64,000 bases of DNA from Protula sp. h YS-2021 (taxonomy: Eukaryota; Annelida; Polychaeta; Sabellida; Serpulidae). The stretch is taken from the NCBI GenBank assembly GCA_949752745.1, contig OX457027.1, positions 58,780,053 through 58,844,052 on the forward strand. The letters are read 5' to 3'. Made by a program: the position numbers and the translations under genes. The notes under the pieces were generated by a model, which had not been told where the DNA came from, did not search any database, and saw only the letters and a list, made by a program, of their open reading frames with translations. How positions within the stretch are numbered: position 1 is the stretch's first letter; each line of letters opens with the position of its first letter. Below are positions 40,901 through 52,600 of this stretch, one piece after another.

Positions 40901-42020
40901 GTCAGTTTTCATATTTTGTTCAAAAAGAAAGGCCGAAAATTCTTGTCCCAAAGACGTAAGCGATAGAATAATGCTCAAATATGCTGATTAAATGTCGGGA
41001 AAACTGGGGTAAACAATACCCAACAAGATTGCTTATGCAATGTCTGTTTAGCGTTGCGTTAAAGGCGTTGATCAGACAAGTCAAAACTAAACTATCCCTA
41101 GATGTGATTTTTCGGTTTGGTTAGCAACTTGAAATCGATGTTGGTTCGACGTCTGAATATTTACTGGGTGTTTTCAGATCTAATGGAGTAACGTCGAAAC
41201 GATGTTGCTACACTCAAGCTTTTTCCGACATTTTGAAACGTCATGCGGCGTCCTTTTAAGGTAGGAGATTCGTTTTTGGGACGTTGTGATGCAGGAACGC
41301 CAAAGGGTTTGCAGTCTGAAAGGAACATCCAATTGCTTTAATAGCATTTTTACGAAGCTTTGACGTTGGGACAATGTATTTTATTATACTGGATTTTATG
41401 AAATTTTAAACAGATATATAAAACATTCACGGAAAATGTTGCAAATAACATGTCCATTCATTGTGAATTTTTAAAGATGAGAAAACCTAATTGACCCACT
41501 GCATTCGCCTAGATGAGGTAAATGGAACGAAATTCAATGCCATGTTTACCACCCCAGTCCGGATTCGAGCTCCGGAGCTTGTGGAGTACCAGACCAACTA
41601 ACCATCATTTCATTCCATTATCTCAGTCAGTTCATAGTGAATCTGGTGACAGGGCTTCTAAATATATTTTGCGAGGTTTGCAGAATGTATTTAGGCACTA
41701 GGCCTTAAACGTTAGGCATTGAGCAAAGTAAGATGAACCATCCTCGTTATCGTTGTGTTTTAATAACAATGATTTAAACATAGCTGATGTAGCTTCATTC
41801 GTCAACCCTGAAAATATACATGGAAGCGATTTTTCTTTCAGAGGCCTACAAACACAAGAAAACAATTGTTTGCCCTTACTACAATTTCTTTTGGAAGAGT
41901 AACCACGGAAGTAACTACTCCAAGCTTCCATGACGTTTTAGTCACAACTTTGAAAAGTCGAAGATAAGCTCACCGTTTTTAGATAAAAGGCAGCTAACGA
42001 TTGAGATACGTTTCCATGTA
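37987..42020. other. Intergenic stretch with repeat debris
   Basis: No gene supported. Contains a roughly 65-bp direct duplication at about 40330-40455 (CCGCTATCCTCGACTTCTGT / CCGCTATCCTTGACTTCTGT), ACGTCGG/CAACGT words at 40730-41240 reminiscent of the GACGTC element at 10.2 kb, and a tRNA-like stretch on the minus strand at about 41530-41600 with a box-B-like GCTCGAATCC. Confidence 0.4.
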
Positions 42021-42027
42021 ACGCCTT

Positions 42028-42158
<131 letters not shown>

Positions 42159-42323
42159 GTTTCGAGATAATGATCAATTTCTTCCTTGGAATCTTGATGG
42201 CATAGATCAAAATCGCCAAGATACCTCTTAACCAACGCCTGTCTTTAGAGTCCTTACAGTGGCAAACCTGTATATAAGCCAAATACACTCTGAACCGTTG
42301 CACCCACCCAAGGCATTATCCTG

Positions 42324-42361
42324 CGGAAGTCGGATTAAGTTTGAAGCTAATCCGACTTCCG
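42324..42361. repeat. Perfect 14-bp inverted repeat with 10-base loop
   Basis: Arms CGGAAGTCGGATTA and TAATCCGACTTCCG around AGTTTGAAGC. The loop word AAGTTTGAAGCT recurs at 42471, suggesting a small duplicated module. Confidence 0.93.
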
Positions 42362-42574
42362 TTATGAAGTTAGTGATGGTTCATGTTTGACATTTCGACG
42401 TTCTATGACGTCACGCTTTGCCCAATATGCAACAAATACAACCGGTGGGCCCACCTAGGCATAATCTCAACAAGTTTGAAGCTGATACATCTTGTCGTTC
42501 GACAGTTATCCTCTTAAAAAATCGGGTGTTTAGAACAGGCAAGCACTACATACACATGCAGAATAAACAAAAAC

Positions 42575-43274
42575 TATGGAATGCCGTTTTAACATTGAAT
42601 GCTTATTTTTGATATCAAAATATAATTAAAGATATCAAGAAATCAATGTAGATCTTAATAATTTTTATTTTGCTATCATTAATTGAATTTTAAATGGCGA
42701 AAATTTAATTTTGAGATCCAAAAATCAATTTTACAAACTTAAAATATCTTAAGGGAGACAGACATTTACATAAAATATAACGAATCGTCAATTAAATTTT
42801 GGGGATGAAAACGAGAATTACTGAGATCAATAATAAGAACACACTTTTTGATCTCAAGAATTGCTTCTTTTTTGTACAGTAAAAATTTAAAGAAAATTTC
42901 TGTATACAAGACCAGTCGATATTAATTTACAGATATGTGTTTCTGATTTTTTATTTTAAAAATAGACTGGTATTTTTATATCAAAAATAAATTTTTGAGA
43001 TCAAAAAATCATTTCCAGATTTCAAAATACAAATTAAAAACGTTTCATTCTGAAATAATGATAGCTGAAATAAATTTTTGATATCAATAAAAGGTAAATG
43101 AATTATTGATATATCAATAAATATTTCTTGATATCTCTAAATATTTACTGATATCAAAAATTATTTTTTGAGATCAGGAATTCATTTAGAGATATCAAAA
43201 TACAATTTCAGATAGCTAAAATTAATTGTATATATTCAATAATTCCCTAATAAATGTGAAAATGGCATTCCATA
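42575..43274. mobile_element. Miniature inverted-repeat element filled with GATATC/GAGATCA words
   Basis: Ends TATGGAATGCCGTTTT and the inverse of TATGGAATGCCATTTT, 700 bp apart. The interior is extremely AT-rich and repeats TGATATCAA, GAGATCAA and AATTTTTGA words every 20-30 bases in both orientations. No coding frame. Confidence 0.75.
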
Positions 43275-43662
43275 AAAAAACTAAATGTTTCCCTCTACGT
43301 CGGCAATATAGTGAACCTGATAATAACTATGGCAGAGAAAGCTTTTTGAAAACTGGCTCCAATTTTATTTTTAAATGCTGCCTTTTCGCCAACTTTTGGT
43401 GGCTCGCCGGAAGGGTGCATTTTGAAGAAATGACTGTTTCTTTAGTGCATTCATTCAAACTTTGAAAGCACTTCGATCAAAACTGCCGTCAAAAAAATAT
43501 TTTGAAAATTGGCTGCAATGTTTTAAATGCCGCCATTTAACCAGTTTCTGAGGCAACAAGTACGTCAGTGAAACTATGTCCCCCGCGTACAACCGCTGTA
43601 TTTGATTTTGTTAGGTTCGACTACAACCCTCAAGCAATTCGTATCATGTTCAGGAATATATG

Positions 43663-44924
43663 TTAACAAACTCACTCAAGTGCTCAAAGACTGTGTGAAT
43701 TTTCAAAGTTAAGCTGGGCCAATGCCCTCGGGCAGACGTGACTCATTTACAATACCAATTCTTGTCAGAACCTATACTGCCTATATGTAAAATATTTTGA
43801 CAATCGATCAAGAAATGTAAGCTTGAGTGTGTTAACAAACTCAAGTGCTCAAGAAATGTGTAATTTTTTTGGGTCAATGTCCTTGGACCGACCTATCTCA
43901 TTTATAAGACTAAACCTTGTTATCACCCACATTACGTATATGTAAAATATTTTGGACAATCGATTAAAAAATGTTGGCTTCATGGTGTTAACTCACTCAA
44001 GTGCTCAAAGACTGTGTAAATTTTTAAAGTTCAGCTGGGCCAATGTCCTTGGGCCGACATGGCTCATTTACAATACCAAACCTTGTTGGTTCCAATACTA
44101 CTTATAGTTAAGATATGTTATAAATCAATGCAGAAATGTAGGCTTGAGTGTGTTAAAAAACTCATTCCAGTATGTAAGGGTTGTGAAAATTTCTAAAGTT
44201 CAGCTAGGCCAATGTCCTTAAGCCGACAGGGCTCATTTACAATACCGACCTTAATTGGTTCCAGTACTTCCTGTACGTTGAAGATTCCAACAATCGATCC
44301 AGAAATGTAGACTTGAGTGTGATGACACTCATTCAAATGAGTGAGGATTGGGAAAATTTGTGAAGTTCAGCTGAGCCAATGTCTTTGGGCCGACATGGCT
44401 CATTTACAATACCAACACTTGTTGTTTCCAATACTACTTATACCAAACCTTGTTGGTTCCAATACTACTTACAGTTAAGATATCTTATAAATCGATGCAG
44501 AAGTGTAGGCTTGAGTGTTTTAACAAACTCATTCCAGTATGTAAGGGTTGTGAAAATTTCTGAAGTTCAGCTGGGCCAATGTCCTTGGGCCGACAGGGCT
44601 CATTTACAATACCGACCTTTGTTGGTTCCAGTACTTCCTATATGTAAAAGATTTCCACAATCGATGCAGAAATGTAGGCTTGAGTGAGTTAACAAACTCA
44701 TTTAACTGAGTAAGGATTGGGAAAATGAGTGAAGTTCAGCTGAGCCAATGTCCTTGGGCCCACATGGCTCATTTACATTACCGATCCTTGTTCGTTCCAG
44801 TACTACCCATATATTGAATATCTCAACAATCGGTCGAAAAATGTAGGTTTGAGTGTGTTAAAAAAGGTGTCGACAGACGGACAGACAGACCCGAAGACTA
44901 GTCCCCCGGCGGGGGACTAAAAAA
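43663..44924 (+). mobile_element. Hairpin-ended repeat family 2, about 165-bp tandem body
   Basis: Around seven units of 160-200 bp share GTTAACAAACTCA, GTTCAGCTGGGCCAATGTCC, GGCTCATTTACAATACC and AATCGAT..AGAAATGTAGGCTTGAGTGT. The array stops at a GTCGACAGACGGACAGACAG tract and a perfect hairpin (arms TAGTCCCCC and GGGGGACTA around GGC, 44899-44919) followed by AAAAAA. The unit words resemble family 1 (150-392), so the two families are related. Confidence 0.7.
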
Positions 44925-45289
44925 TAATGTTTCTAGAAAAGGCTAGAAGGGGACATTCCCCCAGAATTTGAAAGAATCCCACCAACAATATGAAAGCTTT
45001 TTGAAATTGGCTCCCAAAGCAAATTTTAATGGCACCATTGGGCCAATATTTAGCGAATGAGAATTGTTTCTGCAAAAGAAAAAAGCTATAGTTTGAGAGA
45101 CACGATCATCCACGTAGAGCGTGTGAATAGAATACAAAAATTATACACAAAAATTATTTTTGGCGAAAACATAGCAAATTTTCGGATTTCACCAATTCGC
45201 CAAAAATAAAACATAGGCATCAGAGATGCCAGCCAATTCGGGATTGAAACTGATATGCAGTTATGGGATGGCACGTCACACGATTCTTT

Positions 45290-46445
45290 GTGACATCACA
45301 CTCAAACCTTGACGTCGCACATTTTAAATGTATATTCTTTCACTATGTAAGGTATCAACGCCTTATATCAAACCGTTCATATCCAAGTGATGCGTACAAA
45401 GTCGCCTGTATGACAGTGCAATACACGAAAAATTGCCCAAATTCAGAGGGCAATAATTTCAACAATTTTTGGTCCATCAAACTGAAACATTGATGCTGCA
45501 CATCTTCAATATACATTCTTTCACTGTATAAGGTTTCATAGCTTTATATCAAAGCGTACACGTCCAAGTGATGCGTATAAAATCGCCTGTAAGACCGTGC
45601 AATACACGAAAAATTGCTTAAAGGGAAATGCGGGTATCTCTGCGCCATCTAGCGATCGAAATGCGCATTACATTGAATATCGCCGAGTTTGAATCCATGT
45701 TTACACAGTATAAATAACTACTAAATCCGTCCAGATCGAAAAATTCTTTTCAAAGACAAAAAGGGTCGTGTCCAGAAATGGTCTGTATTGATATTTTGTT
45801 CCTAGACGGGCCTATGTTGATTTTTTGTCCATTAAAATCATATTACACTGTTTTCACCACTTATCCATTGAGTCAATGGGATTTTATCAAAACGATTGTA
45901 TAATTCTCTTATTGATACGGTGACATATATTTTTTATTTGCTTAAAACATTTCGTATGGCATGTTCTTCAAACAGGGAAAAAATGAGGCAATTGTCAATT
46001 GCGATTATGTGTGAATTTTGCATTTTGATTGAAATTTCTTGGTTTTCCCAATGGTTTCTATAGTAAAAAAAGTATGCGACCTTTCAGTGTGTTTATTTCT
46101 CTTATAATATCGGTGACCCCCCTTTTTCTTTTCAATTTTTCAATGTATACCCTCCAAACATTAAACTGTGAAAGTATGAAGGAAATGTGAATTGTAGGTG
46201 AGATACCCGCATTTCCCTTTAAATTCAGAAGGCCATAATTTCGACTATTTTGGGTCGATCAAACTGAAACCTTGATATTGCACACCTTTAATATATATTC
46301 TTTCACTGAGTTAAATCTGAAAACGATCCGACCACGGAAACTTAACGTTTTTGGTGCGTACAAAACACAGCACCCCAAATGTTAACGGACGGACGGGCGG
46401 ACTAACCGATAGCAATAACCCTCAGCCAAAATTTGGCTGGGGGCT
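45290..46445 (+). mobile_element. Hairpin-ended repeat family 3, about 186-bp tandem body, interrupted
   Basis: Units share ATTCTTTCACT, CCAAGTGATGCGTA, CAATACACGAAAAATTGC and TCAAACTGAAAC words. The right end is GGACGGACGGGCGG, then a hairpin with arms CAGCCAAA and TTTGGCTG (46423-46439), then GGGGCTAA. The third unit is split by the TTAA-flanked element at 45622-46218. Confidence 0.7.
45622..46218. mobile_element. TTAA-flanked miniature element (piggyBac-like insertion)
   Basis: Perfect 19-bp terminal inverted repeat (left AGGGAAATGCGGGTATCTC, inverse at 46200-46218), directly flanked by TTAA on both sides. The neighbouring repeat unit at about 45430 shows the uninterrupted site (AATTGCCCAAATTCAG), so the insertion and its 4-bp duplication can be read directly. 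Length is 597 bp, no transposase frame. TTAA duplication is the piggyBac signature; the terminal bases are not the canonical CCC, so the family is inferred. Confidence 0.8.
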
Positions 46446-47714
46446 AAAAATGCGCATAAATCAGAGCAAAAAAGTGCCAAAAATGTGATAGAATTGGACT
46501 AGCGTGCACTGGAGGAAAAATGTTCTAATTTTCAAAGAGAATACAAAAATTATACAGGAAAATAATGTCTGTGAATGCATTTGTTTGGTTTTTGGGAATT
46601 CCCTTGGTACTGTTATGACTGGATCCAGTTCTAAAAATAAACTTGTACTATTGTGCCTCTCGGATGTCTACAAAATATTTTTTTGTCAAATTTATCATTG
46701 GTCTCTTAAGACACTTTTCCAATATTTTAAGGCGGTGTTAAGAGGTGCCAAGATTGGATTACATAGTCTGGATTACTTACGGCAAAAAACAAGAGCCTGG
46801 CCTTTATCTAACAACATTTATTTCACTTCTCCCCATGCCACACTGAAGCAGAGATAACAATTTCTCGTGTTTATTATCTATTTTACCTTTATAATCCAAT
46901 GGTGGTAGTATGGACCAACTGACACAATGATAAACATTTTTTTTTTCACTCCGATGTGTAACTGGTATATTTATTGCGGACATAGCGTAGCACCTGTTAA
47001 TGGATGCGTCAAACTTAAAACTTTCAAATTAGTCAAGAAACTCTAAAATTAAACTGGCTATTATTCTTTCGGATTTCGAAACAGTTTGTGTGCATTTCGG
47101 ACAGCCTCTTAAATTATTCCAATTTAACTACACCTCCGAATACACAAATTCATTCTGGGAGTGAAAAAGTAGTTCATATTGCTCATCTGGTTATGCTACT
47201 TCACCGAAAAAAACAAAAAAAAAAAACACAAAAACAGAAAAAAACATACCAACAGTAATTTTGACTCGGAAAATTTAAAGAAATTTCACTGATGTTACAC
47301 TGGAGTTAAACCCTAATCGTCATTTAACGAGTGAGTGACGTTGTTATAGACAGCTACACATTTTGTTCCTTTTAAGATATACTTATATTTAACATGAAAA
47401 GGGCAAATAATTATAAACACTTGCCAATAGTAAACTTGGGTCACTAAAACAATTTAAGTAAGTAATGTTTGATTAGAAAGTTCCCTTCAAAATACTTCAA
47501 GATAACACTAGATTTAATATTTGATGCACGTTAAAAATTCTACAACACGCGTGATGGTTTTTACTCTATTTTTGTCCTTCTACTAAAAAAACTCTAGCTT
47601 ACAGTGCATACATTACTAAGAGCTTAAATTTACATAACAAGAAAAGGGAAAAATAATAACATGGTTGACTTACATGTAGCAATATGAAACACAAAACACT
47701 GAGTGCACCGGAAG
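46446..47714. other. Intergenic stretch, nothing firm
   Basis: A 117-codon plus-strand frame at 46504-46857 has no recognisable motif and biased Leu/Ser/Phe content, so I do not call it a gene. Confidence 0.35.
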
Positions 47715-48677
47715 CAGTGGAAACCTCGTTTTTTTCCCTCGAGCTATCTGGGATTGTTGAGAAGTTGTCGCGAGCATTCGAGCTCTAACGATTTCAATTT
47801 TTAAAAGTCAACACCGCGTGTCCCTTACCGACTCCTCGAACACGAAGTTTCACCGTGATTATATAATACAGGTCCGTAGCTTAAGCAATAACGACCACAT
47901 AAACAGTGAACGCCCATAAAGCCAAACCCTCTCCACCCCCCCCCCCCCCACCCCCCATTCACCTGTGTGATTTAACACGACCCCTGGAGAGATCTGTTAT
48001 GTATAAGCACAAAGCTGGTGGATGTTAAGCAGTCTTGTGTACTGCACTAAGCATCGAGTCCAATGGGTCGGCGGAACAAGGAAGTGTTACACACAACGGA
48101 CTTTACCGCCGCAGAGATTTGCTGTTGGTCAAGTTTTGCGGAATTTGAAACCGCGTAGAATTTTGCCTCCCATTTTTCTTCCTCACTGATTAGTGAAAAA
48201 TAACTGAACGATACAAATTTTTTCGGGACTCTCTAGAGGGTTTGGCCTTGCAAAAAGCACCACTATGTCAGGCTAAAGGTTACTGGTAAACAAAGAACTG
48301 GACACAGCATGTCAGATATATAAACATGTGCTCCAAGATACACTCGAAAGGGGTCACAGGGATAGGCCGCCGTTTGCGGAAGATCCACAGCGAGTCACTC
48401 CACCAACAGTCACTTCCGGTTTGTCTCCATCTTTACGTTGCATGATTTTGCTTTACAGATAACCACTTAGTCAGTGTGCGACTCCGAATCTTCCACCAAC
48501 AGCCAATGCAGCATTACCAAGGTATAACAACATCGTCAGTAACGACAACACACTAGCGACGACATATTTTTTCATGTACCTGGGCAAGTATAGTCCTCGA
48601 CATGTGTTGGCTAGTGACATAAGGGTTATAGTAACCGTCAGCGTTTCCAGCCATGCCGCCATAACGAGGTTTCACTG
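47715..48677. mobile_element. Candidate pogo-like miniature element
   Basis: The left end CAGTGGAAACCTCGTT is matched at the right by the inverse of CAGTGAAACCTCGTT, 963 bp apart, differing by one base. CAGT(G)AAACCTC ends are typical for pogo/Tigger-like elements, but I do not see TA on either side, so this is tentative. A small minus-strand frame with two hydrophobic stretches (48471-48662) begins within the right end. Confidence 0.45.
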
Positions 48678-49186
48678 CACATACTGTCCTGCTTAATTTT
48701 CTAAACAAAAATGGCCGTTCCAGTTTCGCCCGTTTTACCTTTTTTTAAATAGTTGAGGAATACTTTGTACTTTATTTAGTCTAAAAAGTATCAAGCGCAC
48801 AAGGCATATAAGCAATAAATGTAGTAAACATTTCAAACAACTAGCTATCGTTATAATGCTTCAAGTTATCTACAGACTGTAATAGGTGAATGCTTAAATC
48901 TTCAAATAATTTTTTTTTCACAAATTTATCCCCGCATGTGGTGCCCAAACATAAACAAAACCAAAACGTTCAACCCAAAAAAACAACCCTTTCAGCAAAC
49001 GTAGTTTTTTGGTTCTATTTTTCACCTATTACATTGAATTAGCGGTTTATTAGCGCACAAAAATCAGACGACTACATTATCATACAAATCCAAATTGAAC
49101 TTTTTTTTGAAATTTCAAATAACCTTCTACCAAACATCCTCCTTTGAATTTTTAGTGGAATTTCGGATACAGGAGTAAATTAACCA

Positions 49187-49616
49187 CTGACCGGCGAGTT
49201 CACGTGATCACCGGCTTTCATCTCTGGGACTGACCGGCGAGTACACGTGATCACCGGCTTTCATTCCTATGACTGATTGGCGAGTTCACGTGATCACCGG
49301 CTTTCATTCCTAGGACTGACCGATGAGTTCACGTGATCACCCGCTTTCATTCCTAGGACTGACCGGTAAGTTCACGTGATCACCGGCTTTCATTCCTATG
49401 ACTGATTAGCGAGTTCACGTGATCACCGGCTTTCATTCCTAGGACTGACCGGTGAGTTCACGTGATCACCGGCTTTCATTCCTAGGACTGACCGGCGAGT
49501 TCACGTGATCACCGGCTTTCATTCCTAGGACTGACCGGCGAGTTCACGTGATCACCGGCTTTCATTCCTAGGACTGACCGGCGAGTTCACGTGATCACCG
49601 GCTTTCATTCCCAAGA
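49187..49616. repeat. Minisatellite, 10 units of 43 bp, each with a CACGTG box
   Basis: Exactly 430 bp, ten head-to-tail units with about 0-4 changes each. Every unit contains GAGTTCACGTGATCAC(C) and nine contain CTTTCATTC. The core CCGGCGAG..CACGTG..CACCGG is a near-palindrome around the E-box CACGTG. The first unit (CTCTGGGA) and last unit (CCCAAGA) are the most diverged, as is usual at array edges. Confidence 0.97.
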
Positions 49617-52600
49617 CTGACTTTTCACCATTATTCGACAGAAATTTGTAAAATAAAATGTTCAATATTTGCAATACGAACTTTGTTTATCGATAGAAAG
49701 CAGAAAACATCCTCTTGTTTGTCATTGTTTGAAAAATTCTTTTAGCTTTGCTTTAATTTCATTTATTTCAACGGCTTTCACTCTTTTAGCTTTCACTCAA
49801 AAGCAGCATTTTCGCAAATCAGAAACCCAAAGAGAACCCAGAGCGCATTTTACGAAAGGTTTTAAGTTGTAGATGTAACTTTACCGTGTTTTTAGATTAA
49901 TACAAATATTCTTTCCTAACAATGCCAGGAAGAAAAATTTTATTTCTCATCCAACAAGTTAAAAGATAATTAAGCTAGTCGGTGATGTTCGTTTTTGCCC
50001 GGCCGAATTCTATTTTTGAAAATGTTTCCGTTATTTCTCTCTATTTTATTACTATTATTATTATTATTATTTTTTTTTTATTTTTTTTTTTTTGCATATC
50101 ATATCAAATCCTCGGTAATCGAAACTGAAATTTTTCAAAGACTGCGAAATCTACTATGATCTTACATCATAAATGATGCGTTTGTTTTGCATAAAACTTA
50201 CGGAACTAATGTGAAAGCCATCATTCTGTACATTTCAACTTTTCCTCGGAGAAAATGTGAACGCTGACAGCGACAGCACAAAGCTTCACGATAAAAGCTT
50301 TCGCAAAAGAGACAATTTCGCCACCTTTTTCTAACTTTCAGATCACAATGATTTGCTTTTAGTGTTACAGCCAGGCCGCCCATTCTTTTTCTTTCACTTG
50401 AAATTTCGCAGAAACGGCTGGGTCACTTTTTAAATTTCCTTTCAACCACTCAGCGAATGAGAAGCAATGCTGTTTTTTTCTTTCTGGCCCAAGTTAATGA
50501 AGGAACGAATTAAACACAAAGTTAAAATCTTACCGACATTGAAAACACAAAATTCCTCGCAAATGATCTTCAATCAAAGAAATTTCATTTCGAAAAGACA
50601 TATCCCTTAAAATGTATCCTAGAAACTCGTTAAAATAGCAACTATTACCAACCAATGAACATTACATAAATTCTACATTGTACTTAACAACTGTACATAC
50701 ACATTAGTGACGCGTTCTAATGTTTTCATTTTTTTCTCTCTTTTGGTTCAGATTGTCTTCAATTATCCCGCTTTCGCCTTTCTTTTCTAGATTATCCAGT
50801 ACTCGTATTACAGAACCACAACATGCTGAATGTTCCGCAAGATCAACAAAACGTTTCCAAAAGTCCGTGCTTTCGCTTTAATTTTAACAAAAGAACAACA
50901 ACAGTAACAGGAGTATTTAGCTCACGATATTTTCTGTACGTGTAACTATCCCTAAATCAGTGTGTCCTCATTCAGCCACCAAACCGTCACACAAAGACGT
51001 ACACTTGAATTTTCCTCCTGGCTCACTTTTAGCCTTTTTTTAACTTTGTCTCCTGCACTGAACACAATACATTCGATGTATTTTCAAATAAAACACATTG
51101 CGCGTAACTTCCGACTTCCGCCGTTACCGCACCTTTTTTTAATCCTCTCGCATTTCGGCAGACCTGCCATGTGAGTGTTTTTGTTTTTATCTTAAAACCT
51201 GCCTTGACTGAACGCTCAGGCGTCTATCAGTCATCCGCACTTCTCGTAGATTCTCGCGTTATTTTACCTGCGCGCGCATCACGCGCATGTTTTTTTATAC
51301 GGCTTCAATATCCTTGCATTCAAAAGTCTTTTATCTTTTCAAGGACATTGTTCTTTTCAAAACGTTACTGCCTGACGGCCGTAATAGTTCAACTTTCTAA
51401 TAGGCGGTACTTGCTCGTTCAGAAATATGGTATTTGGTACAAGGCTTGGTAACTATTTTGCATCAGTTTTGTTTTTTACACACCGGCGCGCGTACCGAAA
51501 TAACACATTGTTGTATGAAAGAACCCAACATGATTGTGTGCACTCAGAAGTATAAAATGGTTCGAAATAAATCAATAATCAATCGTTGCGATCAGCGAAA
51601 TTGTGGTATTATCTCTCGACGCATTCCACCTGAATAAGATCGCTGAGCGGCGACTGCGTCAGATGAGAGAAAGTAGACCCCATTAAATTGCACTGGATTC
51701 AACAAAGAACGCCGAGGGAAGAAGCTCAGAATAATGTTCACAATCGCTTTTTCGCACAAGTCTGGCGAAAACCTTACGTGGAAGGGGAAGAAGGGGTGCA
51801 AGTAAAAAACCTGACCTTGACCCAAATACATAGATCTGACAAGGAAGACCACAGGCCTGTTCGCTTTGCCAGCCTGTTTTAGTTTATTTTCACGAAATAC
51901 GAACGGGGCATTGCCACCAAAGTTCGTTTTTACTTCTACACATACATGTGAGAAAGACATCATTAAAGAAAGATAACCGAGAGGCAAAGCTCCCATTAAA
52001 TATATTTCAAACATTTTATGAATATTTTCTTTCCCTATTTACAGGATAAATTGTAACTGCATTTGCAACTGGTTATAACATTTTAATATTTACAATGAGC
52101 GTTCCATTCAGCGCTGTATTTGTCACAGCACATTAAACAATAGAAAAAGTCTGTTTTTACGGGTGCAAACCAGGGCTCCGAATTTTCGACGTCAGGGGCG
52201 TTGTCCAGACGTTCAAGTTCAAAGGAATAAACGCGTGTTTTTTCTCCTGCCGCAACCCATGGACAAAATCTGTACGTCCCAAAATCGATGTTAAAAGTCA
52301 CAATGCCTGGGATGCCATGCATTCATGTACTAAACATAAACACTTGCAAAACCTATTCGATCTTACGCGTGGGCTTGCTGAACAACAGCCCACAAACTGG
52401 TTTTTCTGTATTTATTCATCTATTCATTACGTATTTCTGTGACACTGTCATCATGTGATGCTCTGTCAATTCCCTTTGCATCGGGCGCCATTTTAATATA
52501 TATATATATATAGATGTCCTTTACATCAGCGAACATTTCACATAAGGCGCAGACGACGCCTCCAGTTTCAGGCAAAAATAGCACAAAGTTTTCCTAAATG

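Noticed and set aside
41530..41600. Possible tRNA gene on the minus strand
   Set aside because: A box-B-like GCTCGAATCC is present, but the acceptor stem does not pair and box A is weak; more likely SINE or pseudo-tRNA debris.
46504..46857. 117-codon plus-strand ORF
   Set aside because: No motif, and composition matches surrounding AT-rich DNA.
48471..48662. Small minus-strand ORF with two hydrophobic segments (63 codons)
   Set aside because: Its start codon lies against the right end of a candidate pogo-like element (CAGTGAAACCTCGTT), no family is recognisable and no splice partners were seen. Kept only as a note within that element.
49187..49616. CRISPR array
   Set aside because: Units are contiguous 43-bp tandem copies without unique spacers, in an animal genome.
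51592..52014. 140-codon minus-strand ORF
   Set aside because: No recognisable motif, irregular composition, no splice support; likely chance in a region that may be FAM120 3' UTR.
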